From: JBFKPQ01 sp041628225
GTDB taxonomy: Bacteria; Actinomycetota; Acidimicrobiia; Spongiisociales; JAENVV01
Assembly (NCBI GenBank): GCA_041628225.1
Contig: JBFKPQ010000004.1
Coordinates: 1 to 42,931, forward strand
Direction: 5' to 3'
Length of the DNA: 42,931 nucleotides
Shown: piece by piece, positions 32,682 through 40,334 of the stretch
Layout: each line of letters opens with the position of its first letter
How positions within the stretch are numbered: the stretch's first letter is position 1
The notes under the pieces: generated by a model
Told to the model about the DNA's origin: nothing
The model's database searches: none
Seen by the model: only the letters and a program-made list of their open reading frames with translations
Translations under genes and position numbers: made by a program

Positions 32682-32699
32682 TTGTGAATTGTTTCACAA
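32682..32699. promoter_or_regulatory. CRP/GlxR-type binding site before the ATP synthase operon
   Basis: The sequence matches TGTGA-N6-TCACA exactly (TTGTGAATTGTTTCACAA, 7-bp arms). This is the consensus of CRP-family regulators (E. coli CRP, mycobacterial CRP, corynebacterial GlxR). Its centre is about 24 bases upstream of the atpZ start, in the only AT-rich patch of the gap. A weak promoter (TGGACT, 17 bases, TACGCT) would place the site just after the transcription start, a repressing position. The regulator gene is not in the window. Confidence 0.6.
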
Positions 32700-32738
32700 G
32701 CGTACACCGACCAGGGCCGAAAGTCCATTTCTTTCTCG

Positions 32739-32778
32739 CGTCGAGTGGGCCGACCCGTCCGGGCCGGCCCACTCGACG
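32739..32778 (-). terminator. Long hairpin between the small membrane gene and atpZ
   Basis: Perfect 14-bp arms (CGTCGAGTGGGCCG and CGGCCCACTCGACG) around a 12-base loop, starting 5 bases after the stop at 32783. It probably ends the DUF2339 operon and insulates the atp promoter. There is no U-tract. Confidence 0.75.
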
Positions 32779-32782
32779 ACCT

Positions 32783-33073
32783 TCAGATGCTCGCCAGTCC
32801 AGCCACTACCGTCGCCGCTACCCCGACGAGCGTTGCCAACGTGAGCCGCGACGGTCGCACCGCGAATCCGATCCCGGCCCCCACCACCGCGGCACCCAAC
32901 CCCATGACGAGCCAGGTCTTGGACGTTGGTTCGAAGCCGGTGCCAGATAGGGCGGCGAGCCCATAGGCGACCAGGATCCCGAAGCCGCCCACGAGCACCG
33001 CCCCGATCCCGATGGCCCAGCGGACCCCCAGACCCAAACCGGTGCCGATCCACGCCGGCCAGCGCTCAGTCAT
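32783..33073 (-). CDS. Small integral membrane protein
   Basis: A 96-aa hydrophobic protein with three predicted helices (GLGVRWAIGIGAVLVGGFGILVAYGLAAL, TWLVMGLGAAVVGAGIGFAV, TLATLVGVAATVVAGLASI). No recognised family. ATG 33073 overlaps the DUF2339 gene stop by eight bases, so it is cotranslated with it and probably works with it in the membrane. The longer in-frame reading upstream is a shadow of DUF2339. Confidence 0.65.
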   Translation of the reverse strand: MTERWPAWIGTGLGLGVRWAIGIGAVLVGGFGILVAYGLAALSGTGFEPTSKTWLVMGLGAAVVGAGIGFAVRPSRLTLATLVGVAATVVAGLASI

Positions 33074-34637
33074 CGTTCGAGATCCACAACCCGACCACGA
33101 GCAGCAGGAGACCGATCCCGGAGAAGGCGGCGATCTTCCAGATCGGTTCCGCCGATGCCAGGTCGACGATGAACAACTTGGCCACGACGCCGGCCAGGCC
33201 GACGAGCCCCGCCCTGGTGAGCACCCGCTGATCTCGTGCCATGCCGGCCGCCAGCACGGCGAGCGCGATGGCCGCATACGTCACCGTGACGAGCGCCTGC
33301 GAGACCGGTGCCAGCTCCATCCACAGCGCCACGGCCAGGACGAACGTTCCGAGTCCGGCATAGCCCCACCCGAGGGCACGGGCGCCATCCGTGCCGTCTC
33401 GGCCGATGAACCAGCCGAGGGGTATCGCCAGCGCGGGAACCGACAGAACAGCCAGGAAGTCACCATTCAGGACCGCCTGTTCGGCCTGTCCGAGATCCGG
33501 CAGGAGCCGCATGAGCCACAGCGACGTAGCGGCGAAGGCCACGTGTCCGACCGCTTCCGACCATTCGAACGCCGTCCGCCGACCGATCACGACCAACCCG
33601 GCCGCCTCGGCCAGGAGCACGACCGACACGATGGGACCATCGAAGGCCAGGACGGCTGCCAGACCGATGAACGTGCTGGCCGGCAGAAATTGCGCCAACT
33701 GCAGCTCCCGATCTTCGGCGAACCGGGCGACGACGGCGTGCACGACGGCGAGCCCGAGGGCTGCGCCCGCCATCACCCGGTTGTCGGAGAGCGAGTCCCA
33801 GACGACCGAGGAGGCGAGAAAGGCGGCCGGCGAGACGACGAGCGTACCGTAGAGCGCCTGGAATCGACCACTCCCCCGGTCCAGCAGGCGTGCGACCACC
33901 GGGACCGCGAAGAAGGCGACCCAGAACGTGCCGATCATGATCTGCAATTCGGCGCGGCCCGGAGCCGACACGGCCAGATCCGGGTAGGTCTCACCGAAGG
34001 AGAGGCGCAGCCACTCGGAAGCGATCACGAGCGTCGCTCCGACGCTGGTCGCCCAGTAGAGGCGCTGCCAGTCATGGCGGAACACGAGCGCCATGACGCC
34101 GCCGAGCACCGCCGCGAAGTACACGGCATCTCCCCCGAAGGCCGGAAGCATCCGTCCATCGATGAGCAGCGGGGCGAGAAGCGCACCACCGAAGCCGGCG
34201 ACGGCCAGCGGTTCCGACCTCCAGCGCAGCGCGAGCCCGACGCCGAGGATCGCCACCGCGACCAACTGGGTGAACGCCATCGCCAGCCCGGTCATGTCGT
34301 AGGCGTGGTGAGCCGCGAAGGCGGTGACGTACAAGCCTGCTACCCCGCCACCGGCGAGGAGCTGGCCGTACGACGGACGCCGACGGGCCAGCACCGAGCC
34401 GTAGGCGATCATGCCGACCGAAGCGACGGCACCCGCGCCAACACGGACCTCGGGTCCGATCCAGCCGGCCTGGATGGCATATCGGAACAGAAACACGATC
34501 GCCAGCAGCACGAGGCCGAGACCGACCCGGAAGAAGTTCTTCCCGGTGAGGATGTCATCGAAGAGGGGATCTCGCGCCGGACGTGAATCCGGCGGCAGCG
34601 GCGGCGGGGTGGCAGTCGAAGATGCTTGGTACGTCAT
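33066..34637 (-). CDS. DUF2339 polytopic membrane protein
   Basis: A 523-aa membrane protein with a Pro-rich soluble N-terminus (TPPPLPPDSRPARDPLFDDI) and about 14 hydrophobic helices to the C-terminus. Blocks TGKNFFRVGLGLVLLAIVFLFRYAI, YGQLLAGGGVAGLYVTAFAAHHAYD and AGFGGALLAPLLI match the DUF2339 family, of unknown function. ATG 34637 follows a good Shine-Dalgarno (AAAGGAG). It heads a two-gene operon. Confidence 0.85.
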   Translation of the reverse strand: MTYQASSTATPPPLPPDSRPARDPLFDDILTGKNFFRVGLGLVLLAIVFLFRYAIQAGWIGPEVRVGAGAVASVGMIAYGSVLARRRPSYGQLLAGGGVAGLYVTAFAAHHAYDMTGLAMAFTQLVAVAILGVGLALRWRSEPLAVAGFGGALLAPLLIDGRMLPAFGGDAVYFAAVLGGVMALVFRHDWQRLYWATSVGATLVIASEWLRLSFGETYPDLAVSAPGRAELQIMIGTFWVAFFAVPVVARLLDRGSGRFQALYGTLVVSPAAFLASSVVWDSLSDNRVMAGAALGLAVVHAVVARFAEDRELQLAQFLPASTFIGLAAVLAFDGPIVSVVLLAEAAGLVVIGRRTAFEWSEAVGHVAFAATSLWLMRLLPDLGQAEQAVLNGDFLAVLSVPALAIPLGWFIGRDGTDGARALGWGYAGLGTFVLAVALWMELAPVSQALVTVTYAAIALAVLAAGMARDQRVLTRAGLVGLAGVVAKLFIVDLASAEPIWKIAAFSGIGLLLLVVGLWISNDD

Positions 34638-34709
34638 GGTGACTCCTTTCTGTCACCATCGTCGGCCCCGTGGCCCGATCGCACCATCGGGAACGTCCCC
34701 CGACCTCCC

Positions 34710-35225
34710 TCAGGGCCTGTCAGGGGCCTGACGCACCAGGTCGGAAAGGAAAGCCGCCGCGGCTGCCGCGGTGTGGCGCCGCCAGAGATCGACGACATCG
34801 GCGGGATCGGAGTCCCCGAGCGCACCGAACGTGCCGGCCAGTTCGGCCCGCTGGTGCTCGACCAGCGCGTCGACCGGACGACCCGCCCTGGACAGCAACA
34901 TCAGCTTGAGCAGGAATGCGATACGCAGGTCCCGGACGTGCCTCACCGGCTCCGCGAGCCACACCCGAAGCTCGGCGCGGCCCGCCGGCGTCGGTCGGTA
35001 GAGCGTTCGGTCTGGTCCGGCCTCTCCTGGCTCGACACCCGTCGCTTCCACGAGACCGGCATGTTCGAGGCGGCTGATCGAACGGTAGACGGACGGCCGC
35101 CGCACTGTGAGGATGCGCCCGAGGTCGGTGTGGGGGGCGAGTTGCTTGGCCACTGCAAATCCGTGGGCAGGCCCCTCGGCCAGCACACCGAGTACCGCGA
35201 AGTCCGTGTTGGACAGTGACGGCAG
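34710..35225 (-). CDS. PadR-family transcriptional regulator
   Basis: A 171-aa DNA-binding regulator. The winged helix (SLSNTDFAVLGVLAEGPAHG, TVRRPSVYRSISRLEHAGLVE, PTPAGRAELRVWL) is followed by a C-terminal helical dimerisation domain (RIAFLLKLMLLSRAGRPVDALVEHQRAEL). It is divergent from modA and likely controls itself and modABC. The start is unusual: no ATG, GTG or TTG lies in frame upstream of the first conserved helix before modA begins. The best candidate is CTG 35225 (GGGAG 6 bases upstream); the nearest canonical start, GTG inside helix 1, would cut the fold. Confidence 0.8.
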   Translation of the reverse strand: MPSLSNTDFAVLGVLAEGPAHGFAVAKQLAPHTDLGRILTVRRPSVYRSISRLEHAGLVEATGVEPGEAGPDRTLYRPTPAGRAELRVWLAEPVRHVRDLRIAFLLKLMLLSRAGRPVDALVEHQRAELAGTFGALGDSDPADVVDLWRRHTAAAAAAFLSDLVRQAPDRP

Positions 35226-35239
35226 TCCGAACTCCCGAG

Positions 35240-35256
35240 TAGTCTCACTGCGACTA
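35240..35256. promoter_or_regulatory. Palindromic operator candidate between padR-type gene and modA
   Basis: TAGTCTCACTGCGACTA, a 17-bp palindrome with seven of eight pairs matching. It overlaps a good minus-strand -10 (TATAGT, 35253-35258) for the regulator and touches a plus-strand TATACC (35255-35260) that would serve modA. Placement is ideal for dual repression by the PadR protein. Confidence 0.55.
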
Positions 35257-35258
35257 TA
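35253..35258 (-). promoter_or_regulatory. Putative -10 (TATAGT) of the PadR-type gene
   Basis: TATAGT on the minus strand matches TATAAT at five of six positions, about 27 bases before the proposed CTG start. No clear -35. Confidence 0.45.
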
Positions 35259-35273
35259 CCGGCAGAGGTCCCC

Positions 35274-35984
35274 ATGCGACGGTTGACGATCGGGTTGTGC
35301 CTGGCGCTCGCCTCGTGCGGCGGGTCGACGTCCGACGATCTGATCGTCTTCGCCGCCTCGTCGCTCGCCGGACCGTTCGGTGAGATCGCCACCGCCTTCG
35401 AAGGCGAGCATCCCGGCGTCGATGTGCAGTTGAACTTCGCCGGCAGCACGACACTGCGTGAGCAGTTGCTCGAAGGCGCACCGGCCGACGTATTCGCGGC
35501 CGCCGACCCGCAGATCGTCAATGCCGTGACCTCGGCGGGTATCGCCACCGGTGCCGCCATCCCGTTCGCGACCAACCGGATCGTGCTCGCCGTGCCTCCT
35601 GGAAACCCGGCCGCCATCACCGGCCTCGCCGACCTCGCCGACCCAGGGCTGCTCGTCGGCGTCTGCGCTCCGCAGGTGCCGTGCGGAACCCTCGCCCGCG
35701 CCGTCCTGGCGGCGTCCGCCGCCGCGATCTCCGTCGACACCGAAGAGCCCGATGTCAGATCGCTCGTGACCAAGCTCGAGGCAGCCGAGCTCGACGCCGG
35801 GCTGGTCTACGCGTCCGACATCGGGATCCTCGAAGAGGTGCCAATGCCGGCCGGTGTCTCGGCGACGACGGTCTATCCCATCGTGACCACTTCCGACCAC
35901 CCGCTCTCCGAGGCATTCGTTGCCTTCGTCCTGTCCGCCGAGGGCCGGCGCATCCTGTCCGACCACGGGTTTGAGTTGCCATGA
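35274..35984 (+). CDS. modA: Molybdate ABC transporter, substrate-binding lipoprotein
   Basis: Extracytoplasmic molybdate (or tungstate) receptor, 236 aa. Signal peptide with lipobox LASC (Cys15). Mature part starts DDLIVFAASSLAGPFGEIATAFE, the ModA signature with the oxyanion-binding Ser residues (AASSL); LNFAGSTTLREQLLEGAPADVFAAAD follows, carrying the second oxyanion-binding segment (AGS). DAGLVYASD and VAFVLSAEGRRIL close the second lobe. AGAGG precedes ATG 35274. The stop overlaps modB by four bases. Confidence 0.93.
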   Translation: MRRLTIGLCLALASCGGSTSDDLIVFAASSLAGPFGEIATAFEGEHPGVDVQLNFAGSTTLREQLLEGAPADVFAAADPQIVNAVTSAGIATGAAIPFATNRIVLAVPPGNPAAITGLADLADPGLLVGVCAPQVPCGTLARAVLAASAAAISVDTEEPDVRSLVTKLEAAELDAGLVYASDIGILEEVPMPAGVSATTVYPIVTTSDHPLSEAFVAFVLSAEGRRILSDHGFELP

Positions 35985-36772
35985 GGAGGATCCGCCGTCG
36001 CACGCCGTGGCCGATCGCCACGCTGGCCCTGATCGGTCTGGCCTTCTTCGTCGTTCCACTCGCGGGTCTGCTTGCCCAAGCTCCGTGGAGCCGACTGGTC
36101 GAGGTCGCGTCGAGCGGGCTCGTGCTGGACGCCCTGGGGCTATCGCTCCTGACGTCCGCGCTCGCCACGGTCGCCGGGGCCATCGTTGGGATTCCCCTCG
36201 CCTGGTTCCTGGCTCGTTCCGAGCAGCGTGGGCTGGGAATCGTGCGGGCGATCGTGACACTGCCGCTCGTCCTGCCTCCGGTCGTCGGCGGCGCCGCCCT
36301 GCTGTTCGCGCTCGGTCGGCGCGGCTCGCTCGGAGGTCCCCTCGCCGAGGCAACCGGCTTCGTGCTGCCGTTTTCGATCTGGGGCGTCGTGGTCGCCAAT
36401 GCCTTCGTGGCGATGCCCTTCCTCATCATCACGGTCGAGGGAGCCATCCGGGCACTCGATCAGCGATACGAACACGCCGCCGCCACGCTCGGTGCGGGCC
36501 GGTGGACGACGATGCGGCGCGTGACGCTGCCCATGGTGGCGCCCGGCATCATGTCCGGGCTCGTCCTCTCGTGGGCCAGAGCGTTCGGTGAATTCGGGGC
36601 CACGATCACCTTCGCCGGGAACCTCGGCGGCCGCACCCAGACCCTCCCGCTGGCGGTGTTCGTCGCTCTCGAGTCCGACCGTGAGGCCGCCATCGTCATC
36701 AGCTTGCTCATGGTTGCCGTATCGATCACGGTGCTCGTGCTGTTGCGGGATCGATGGTGGAGGGTCACATGA
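35981..36772 (+). CDS. modB: Molybdate ABC transporter permease
   Basis: Membrane subunit, 263 aa, six predicted helices. The EAA loop reads HAAATLGAGRWTTMRRVTLP and the following helix GIMSGLVLSWARAFGEFGATITFAGN is the diagnostic ModB/CysT-type block (ARAxGEFGA). The polybasic start MRRIRRRTPW positions the N-terminus inside. ATGA overlaps on both sides couple it to modA and modC. Confidence 0.93.
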   Translation: MRRIRRRTPWPIATLALIGLAFFVVPLAGLLAQAPWSRLVEVASSGLVLDALGLSLLTSALATVAGAIVGIPLAWFLARSEQRGLGIVRAIVTLPLVLPPVVGGAALLFALGRRGSLGGPLAEATGFVLPFSIWGVVVANAFVAMPFLIITVEGAIRALDQRYEHAAATLGAGRWTTMRRVTLPMVAPGIMSGLVLSWARAFGEFGATITFAGNLGGRTQTLPLAVFVALESDREAAIVISLLMVAVSITVLVLLRDRWWRVT

Positions 36773-37830
36773 ACGGCCTGGTCGCCGACCTCCGCGTCGT
36801 CCGTCCCGGTGGCTTTCGTCTGGCCGCCGGCCTTCACATCGATCGTGGCGAGACCGTGGCGCTGCTCGGCCCGAATGGAGCCGGGAAGTCGACCGTCGTG
36901 TTGGCCCTGGCCGGACTGCTACCCGTCGACGGTGGCGTGATCACGCTCGGAGACGAGACCCTCGACCGCCCATCGACCGGCACATTCGTTCCGGCCGAGC
37001 GACGCCGGATCGGTGTCGTCTTCCAGGATTACGCGCTCTTTCCGCACCTGACGGCACTGGACAATGTCGCGTTCGGTCTGGAGGCGCACGGCCGGTCTCG
37101 CTCCGGAGCGCGTCGGGAGGCGTCGACGTGGCTCGACAAGGTCGGCCTCGGGGAGGCGGAGCGAATACGTCCTGGTGAGCTCTCCGGCGGTCAGGCCCAA
37201 CGCGTCGCCCTGGCTCGCGCGCTCGCTTTCGGGCCCGACCTCCTGCTGCTCGACGAACCGCTCGCCGCCCTGGACGCCACCACACGACCCGCACTGCGAG
37301 CCGTGCTGGCCGAACACCTGGAAGGTTTCGAGGGTCCGCGCCTGCTCATCACCCACGACCCGCTCGAGGCGTTCGTCCTGGCGGATCGCATCTATGTCAT
37401 CGAACACGGAGCGATCACGCAGACCGGAACTGCCGACGACATCCGACTCCGGCCGCGTTCGCCCTACGCCGCCGACCTCGGCGGCACCAATCTCTTCGTC
37501 GGCACGGCGGCGGGGGGTCACCTCGACGTCGGCGGTCACCGACTCTCGGTCGCCGATCACACCGTGTCCGGTCCGGCGATCGCTACCGTGCACCCGCGGG
37601 CCATCTCGCTGCACCGACGCCCACCCGAGGGCAGCCCCCGCAACGCCTGGGAGACATCCGTGCGCCACCTCGAACCCCTGGGCGAACGAGTCCGGGTCCA
37701 GCTCGGCACACCGTTGCCCATCACCGCCGAGATCACTCCTGCGTCGGCGGCGGAACTCGGACTGGAGGCCGACGTGAAGGTGTGGATCTCGATCAAAGCG
37801 ACCGAAATCTCGATCGAGGCGCAGCCCTAG
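36769..37830 (+). CDS. modC: Molybdate ABC transporter ATP-binding protein
   Basis: Cytoplasmic ATPase, 353 aa. Walker A GPNGAGKST near residue 35, Q-loop VFQDYALFPHLT, signature LSGGQAQRVALARAL, Walker B LLLLDEPLAALD, H-loop THD. The C-terminal region (about 285-353, AWETSVRHLEPLGERVRVQL, IKATEISIEA) is a MOP/TOBE molybdate-binding domain. ATG 36769 overlaps the modB stop; an upstream in-frame ATG at 36754 lies in modB. Its last four bases overlap the converging flavodoxin gene. Confidence 0.93.
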   Translation: MNGLVADLRVVRPGGFRLAAGLHIDRGETVALLGPNGAGKSTVVLALAGLLPVDGGVITLGDETLDRPSTGTFVPAERRRIGVVFQDYALFPHLTALDNVAFGLEAHGRSRSGARREASTWLDKVGLGEAERIRPGELSGGQAQRVALARALAFGPDLLLLDEPLAALDATTRPALRAVLAEHLEGFEGPRLLITHDPLEAFVLADRIYVIEHGAITQTGTADDIRLRPRSPYAADLGGTNLFVGTAAGGHLDVGGHRLSVADHTVSGPAIATVHPRAISLHRRPPEGSPRNAWETSVRHLEPLGERVRVQLGTPLPITAEITPASAAELGLEADVKVWISIKATEISIEAQP

Positions 37831-38333
37831 AGTTGGTGGGCCGCTTCGAGCCGCTCCAGCGTGTCGGCGATGTGGTGAGCCCGATCGATCACCGCGTCGA
37901 AGTCGCGCCAATCGCCGGCCTGGGCACGTGCCAGGAGCTTGGCGACGAATCCGGGCGGATCGGACGGGAGTCGACCCCCGAACGTGTAGACGGCACGCGT
38001 GTCGAGCATGTCGGCGAGTGCCTCGACCTTGCTCGGTAGCGGCTGCGGATCCTTGGCGTCGGCGCCGAGCGGTCCTGAATGGAAGATCCAGACCGGGAGG
38101 GCCACATTGCTTCGGACCATGCGCCGCAACAGCGCCACGGCTTCGGGGCGCCACCGACCGTTGTAGATGGCGCTGCCGATCACCGCGGCCTCGTAGGCCA
38201 TACGATCATCCACCTCGTCGGCGGCACGCAGGTCGATATGGTGGCCGCGCCGTTCGAGGGTGGCGGCAAACCGACCGGCCAGTTCGCGCGTGCCGCCCAT
38301 CTTCGAGGCGTAGGCTACGAGGATCCTCGCCAT
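37827..38333 (-). CDS. Flavodoxin-domain protein (HemG-like)
   Basis: FMN-binding flavodoxin-fold protein, 168 aa. The phosphate-binding loop is YASKMGGTRELAG (residues 8-20) and the isoalloxazine region includes VIGSAIYNGRW. The rest (ALLRRMVRSNVALPVWIFHSGPLG) follows the family that includes menaquinone-dependent protoporphyrinogen oxidase HemG, but whether it is HemG or another flavodoxin is undecided. A Shine-Dalgarno (CAGGAG) precedes ATG 38333. It follows the carbamate kinase gene by 74 bases and could supply electrons in the purine cluster (speculative). Confidence 0.78.
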   Translation of the reverse strand: MARILVAYASKMGGTRELAGRFAATLERRGHHIDLRAADEVDDRMAYEAAVIGSAIYNGRWRPEAVALLRRMVRSNVALPVWIFHSGPLGADAKDPQPLPSKVEALADMLDTRAVYTFGGRLPSDPPGFVAKLLARAQAGDWRDFDAVIDRAHHIADTLERLEAAHQL

Positions 38334-38407
38334 GGTCGTCTCCTGGGTCGACGTCGCCTCACCGTCGCGCCTCCTGACGGCACCGACCAGGGGCTTACGG
38401 CACCCGC

Positions 38408-39352
38408 TCAGTGGGTGATCGTCGTGCCCGTCTCGCCGGCGAGCGCGTCCTCCATCCGGTCGGGCGACGTGATCACCGCGACCTCCCCACCCGATTCCAG
38501 GAACTGCACGACCGCCCGCATCTTCGGCGCCATGCTGCCTTCGGCGAAGTGGCCACCTTCTGCGAGGTAGTGCTTCGCCTCGGCGAGCGTCAGCCGATCG
38601 ACCCATCGCTGGGTCGGTTTGCGCCAGTCGAGCGCCACCTTCTCCACGGCCGTCGAGATCAGGAACGTGTCGGCCGAGACGTCGATCGCCAGCATCGCCG
38701 ACGCGAAGTCCTTGTCGATGACCGCGGGAACGCCGACGAGGTCACCGTTGGAGTCGGCCACCACCGGAATGCCCCCTCCGCCCGCCGCGATCACCGTGAC
38801 CCCGTCGTTCATGAGCGCGAGGATGATCGGTGATTCCACGATGCGTTTGGGGAGGGGCGAAGCAACGACTCGACGCCACCCCCGGCCGGCGTCCTCGACC
38901 ACGTCCCAGCCATTCTCGGCGGCTCGGCGTTGCGCCGTCTCCTCGTCGAGGAACGATCCCACTGGCTTCGCAGGGTGCGCGAACGCCGGGTCGGCCGGGT
39001 CGACTTCGACTTGCGTGACGACCGTCACCACGGACTTGTCGATGCCGAGCCGGGCGAAGTCGTGCCCCAGGTTCTGCTGCAGGGCGTAGCCGATCGATCC
39101 TTGGGTGTCGGCGACACAGACATCGAGCGGAACTTCGTGCAGTTCATGAGCGGCCAGTTCGGATCGCCGCATGATGAAGCCGACCTGGGGACCGTTGCCG
39201 TGCGTGATGGCGATTTCCCACCCACCGGCGATCAGGTTGGCGATGTGGTGATCGGTCTCGGCGGCAGCCAGGTACTGATCTTCGACCGACTGATGATCGG
39301 CGTCTTTGATCAGCGAATTCCCCCCGATCGCCACGACGGCTCGTCTCGCCAT
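38408..39352 (-). CDS. arcC: Carbamate kinase
   Basis: Converts carbamoyl phosphate and ADP to ATP, ammonia and CO2; cytoplasmic, 314 aa. The phosphate-binding start reads VVAIGGNSLIKD, ITHGNGPQVGFIMRRSE carries the GNGPQ motif, and NDGVTVIAAGGGGIPVV and VPAVIDKDFASAMLAIDV complete the amino-acid-kinase fold. MAPKMRAVVQFLESGGEVAVI is the typical end. Full length for the family. Five base pairs of gap and an AGGAG link it to the upstream transcarbamylase. In this setting it is best read as the energy-yielding last step of a catabolic route. Confidence 0.93.
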   Translation of the reverse strand: MARRAVVAIGGNSLIKDADHQSVEDQYLAAAETDHHIANLIAGGWEIAITHGNGPQVGFIMRRSELAAHELHEVPLDVCVADTQGSIGYALQQNLGHDFARLGIDKSVVTVVTQVEVDPADPAFAHPAKPVGSFLDEETAQRRAAENGWDVVEDAGRGWRRVVASPLPKRIVESPIILALMNDGVTVIAAGGGGIPVVADSNGDLVGVPAVIDKDFASAMLAIDVSADTFLISTAVEKVALDWRKPTQRWVDRLTLAEAKHYLAEGGHFAEGSMAPKMRAVVQFLESGGEVAVITSPDRMEDALAGETGTTITH

Positions 39353-39359
39353 CAGCTCC

Positions 39360-40334
39360 TCACATCGTCAGCGCCATCACGGCCTTCTGGACGTGGAGGC
39401 GGTTCTCGGCCTGATCGAACACGGCACTCTGTGGACCGTCCACGACCTCGTCGGTGACTTCGATGTTCCGGTCCGCCGGCAGAGGATGCATGTAGATGGC
39501 GTCGTTCTTGGCGAGGTCCATCCTCGCCCGATCCGTGATCCAATCCTGGTAGCGAGCCCCGATCTCAGCCGACTCTTCCAGGTCGCTCGTGGTCATCATG
39601 CAGCCCCAGCTCTTGGCGTACACGACATCGGCGTCGCGAAAGCCGGCGTCGAAGTCGTCGAGGATCTCGAACGACCCGCCGGCCGCGGTGGCGTTCTCCT
39701 CCGCTTGGGCCACCACATCGGGGTGAAGCCGAAACTCGGGCGGATGCGTCAGGCGCACGTTGGCGCCGTACCGAGTCATCAACAGGATCTCGCTCTGGGG
39801 CACCGACAGCGGCTTCTGGTAGCTGGCCGCGTACGCGTAGCTCACATCGATGGTCAGCCCACGCGGATCGCCCTTGTATTCGATGACCGTCAACAGGTCG
39901 GCGAGCGCCTGGAACGGGTGATACCAGTCGCACTGCATGTTCAGAACCGGCGTCCGGGACGCCTCGGCCACCGCCCGGATGTACTCGTTGCCGATCCCCC
40001 AGTCGACCTGCCGGATGGCGATGCCGTCGTTGTAGCGGCCCAGGATGTCGCCGATCTCCTTGGCCGTGTCGCCGTGGGAGATCTGCGTCGTCGAGCTCTC
40101 GATGAACTGGGCATGGCCGCCGAGCTGTGCCATCCCGGCCTCGAAGCTCGCTCGGGTCCGGGTGCTGGAGAAGAAGAACAGCATCGCCAGCACCTTGTCG
40201 CGCAACAGCGCATGCGACTCGCCGAGGGCGCGTCGCCGCTTCAGGTCGAGGGCGACGTCGATGACCGTGTCGAGTTCTTGCTTGGTCCACTCCTGAGTGG
40301 TGATCATGTCCCTGCCGCGCAGATGCGTCTGCAT
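39360..40334 (-). CDS. Knotted (YgeW-type) carbamoyltransferase
   Basis: Transcarbamylase superfamily, 324 aa. The carbamoyl-phosphate loop is SSTRTRASFEAG (residues 56-67). The region YAYAASYQKPLSVPQSEI, with a Pro-rich loop, followed by LLMTRYGANVRLTHPPEF, ENATAAGGSFEI and DADVVYAKSWG, matches E. coli YgeW closely and marks the knotted subfamily. HPLPADR (283-289) is the second carbamoyl-phosphate motif. The QCD-HPTQ motif is QCDWYHPFQ (134-142): Thr is replaced by Phe. Substrate unknown; the direction is probably phosphorolysis of a carbamoylated purine-breakdown product. ATG 40334 shares one base with the upstream stop. Confidence 0.85.
   Translation of the reverse strand: MQTHLRGRDMITTQEWTKQELDTVIDVALDLKRRRALGESHALLRDKVLAMLFFFSSTRTRASFEAGMAQLGGHAQFIESSTTQISHGDTAKEIGDILGRYNDGIAIRQVDWGIGNEYIRAVAEASRTPVLNMQCDWYHPFQALADLLTVIEYKGDPRGLTIDVSYAYAASYQKPLSVPQSEILLMTRYGANVRLTHPPEFRLHPDVVAQAEENATAAGGSFEILDDFDAGFRDADVVYAKSWGCMMTTSDLEESAEIGARYQDWITDRARMDLAKNDAIYMHPLPADRNIEVTDEVVDGPQSAVFDQAENRLHVQKAVMALTM

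Noticed and set aside
32426..32728. Longer in-frame N-terminus for atpI
   Set aside because: It overlaps atpZ almost entirely, has biased shadow composition, and a GTG with a good Shine-Dalgarno lies at 32425.
34710..36353. 547-aa minus-strand frame joining PadR to an antisense extension over modA and modB
   Set aside because: Only the PadR part resembles protein families; the rest lies opposite conserved modA/modB.
38334..38407. Direct repeat GGTGCCGT in the gap between carbamate kinase and flavodoxin genes
   Set aside because: Two 8-base copies in GC-rich DNA are likely chance and no promoter is associated.
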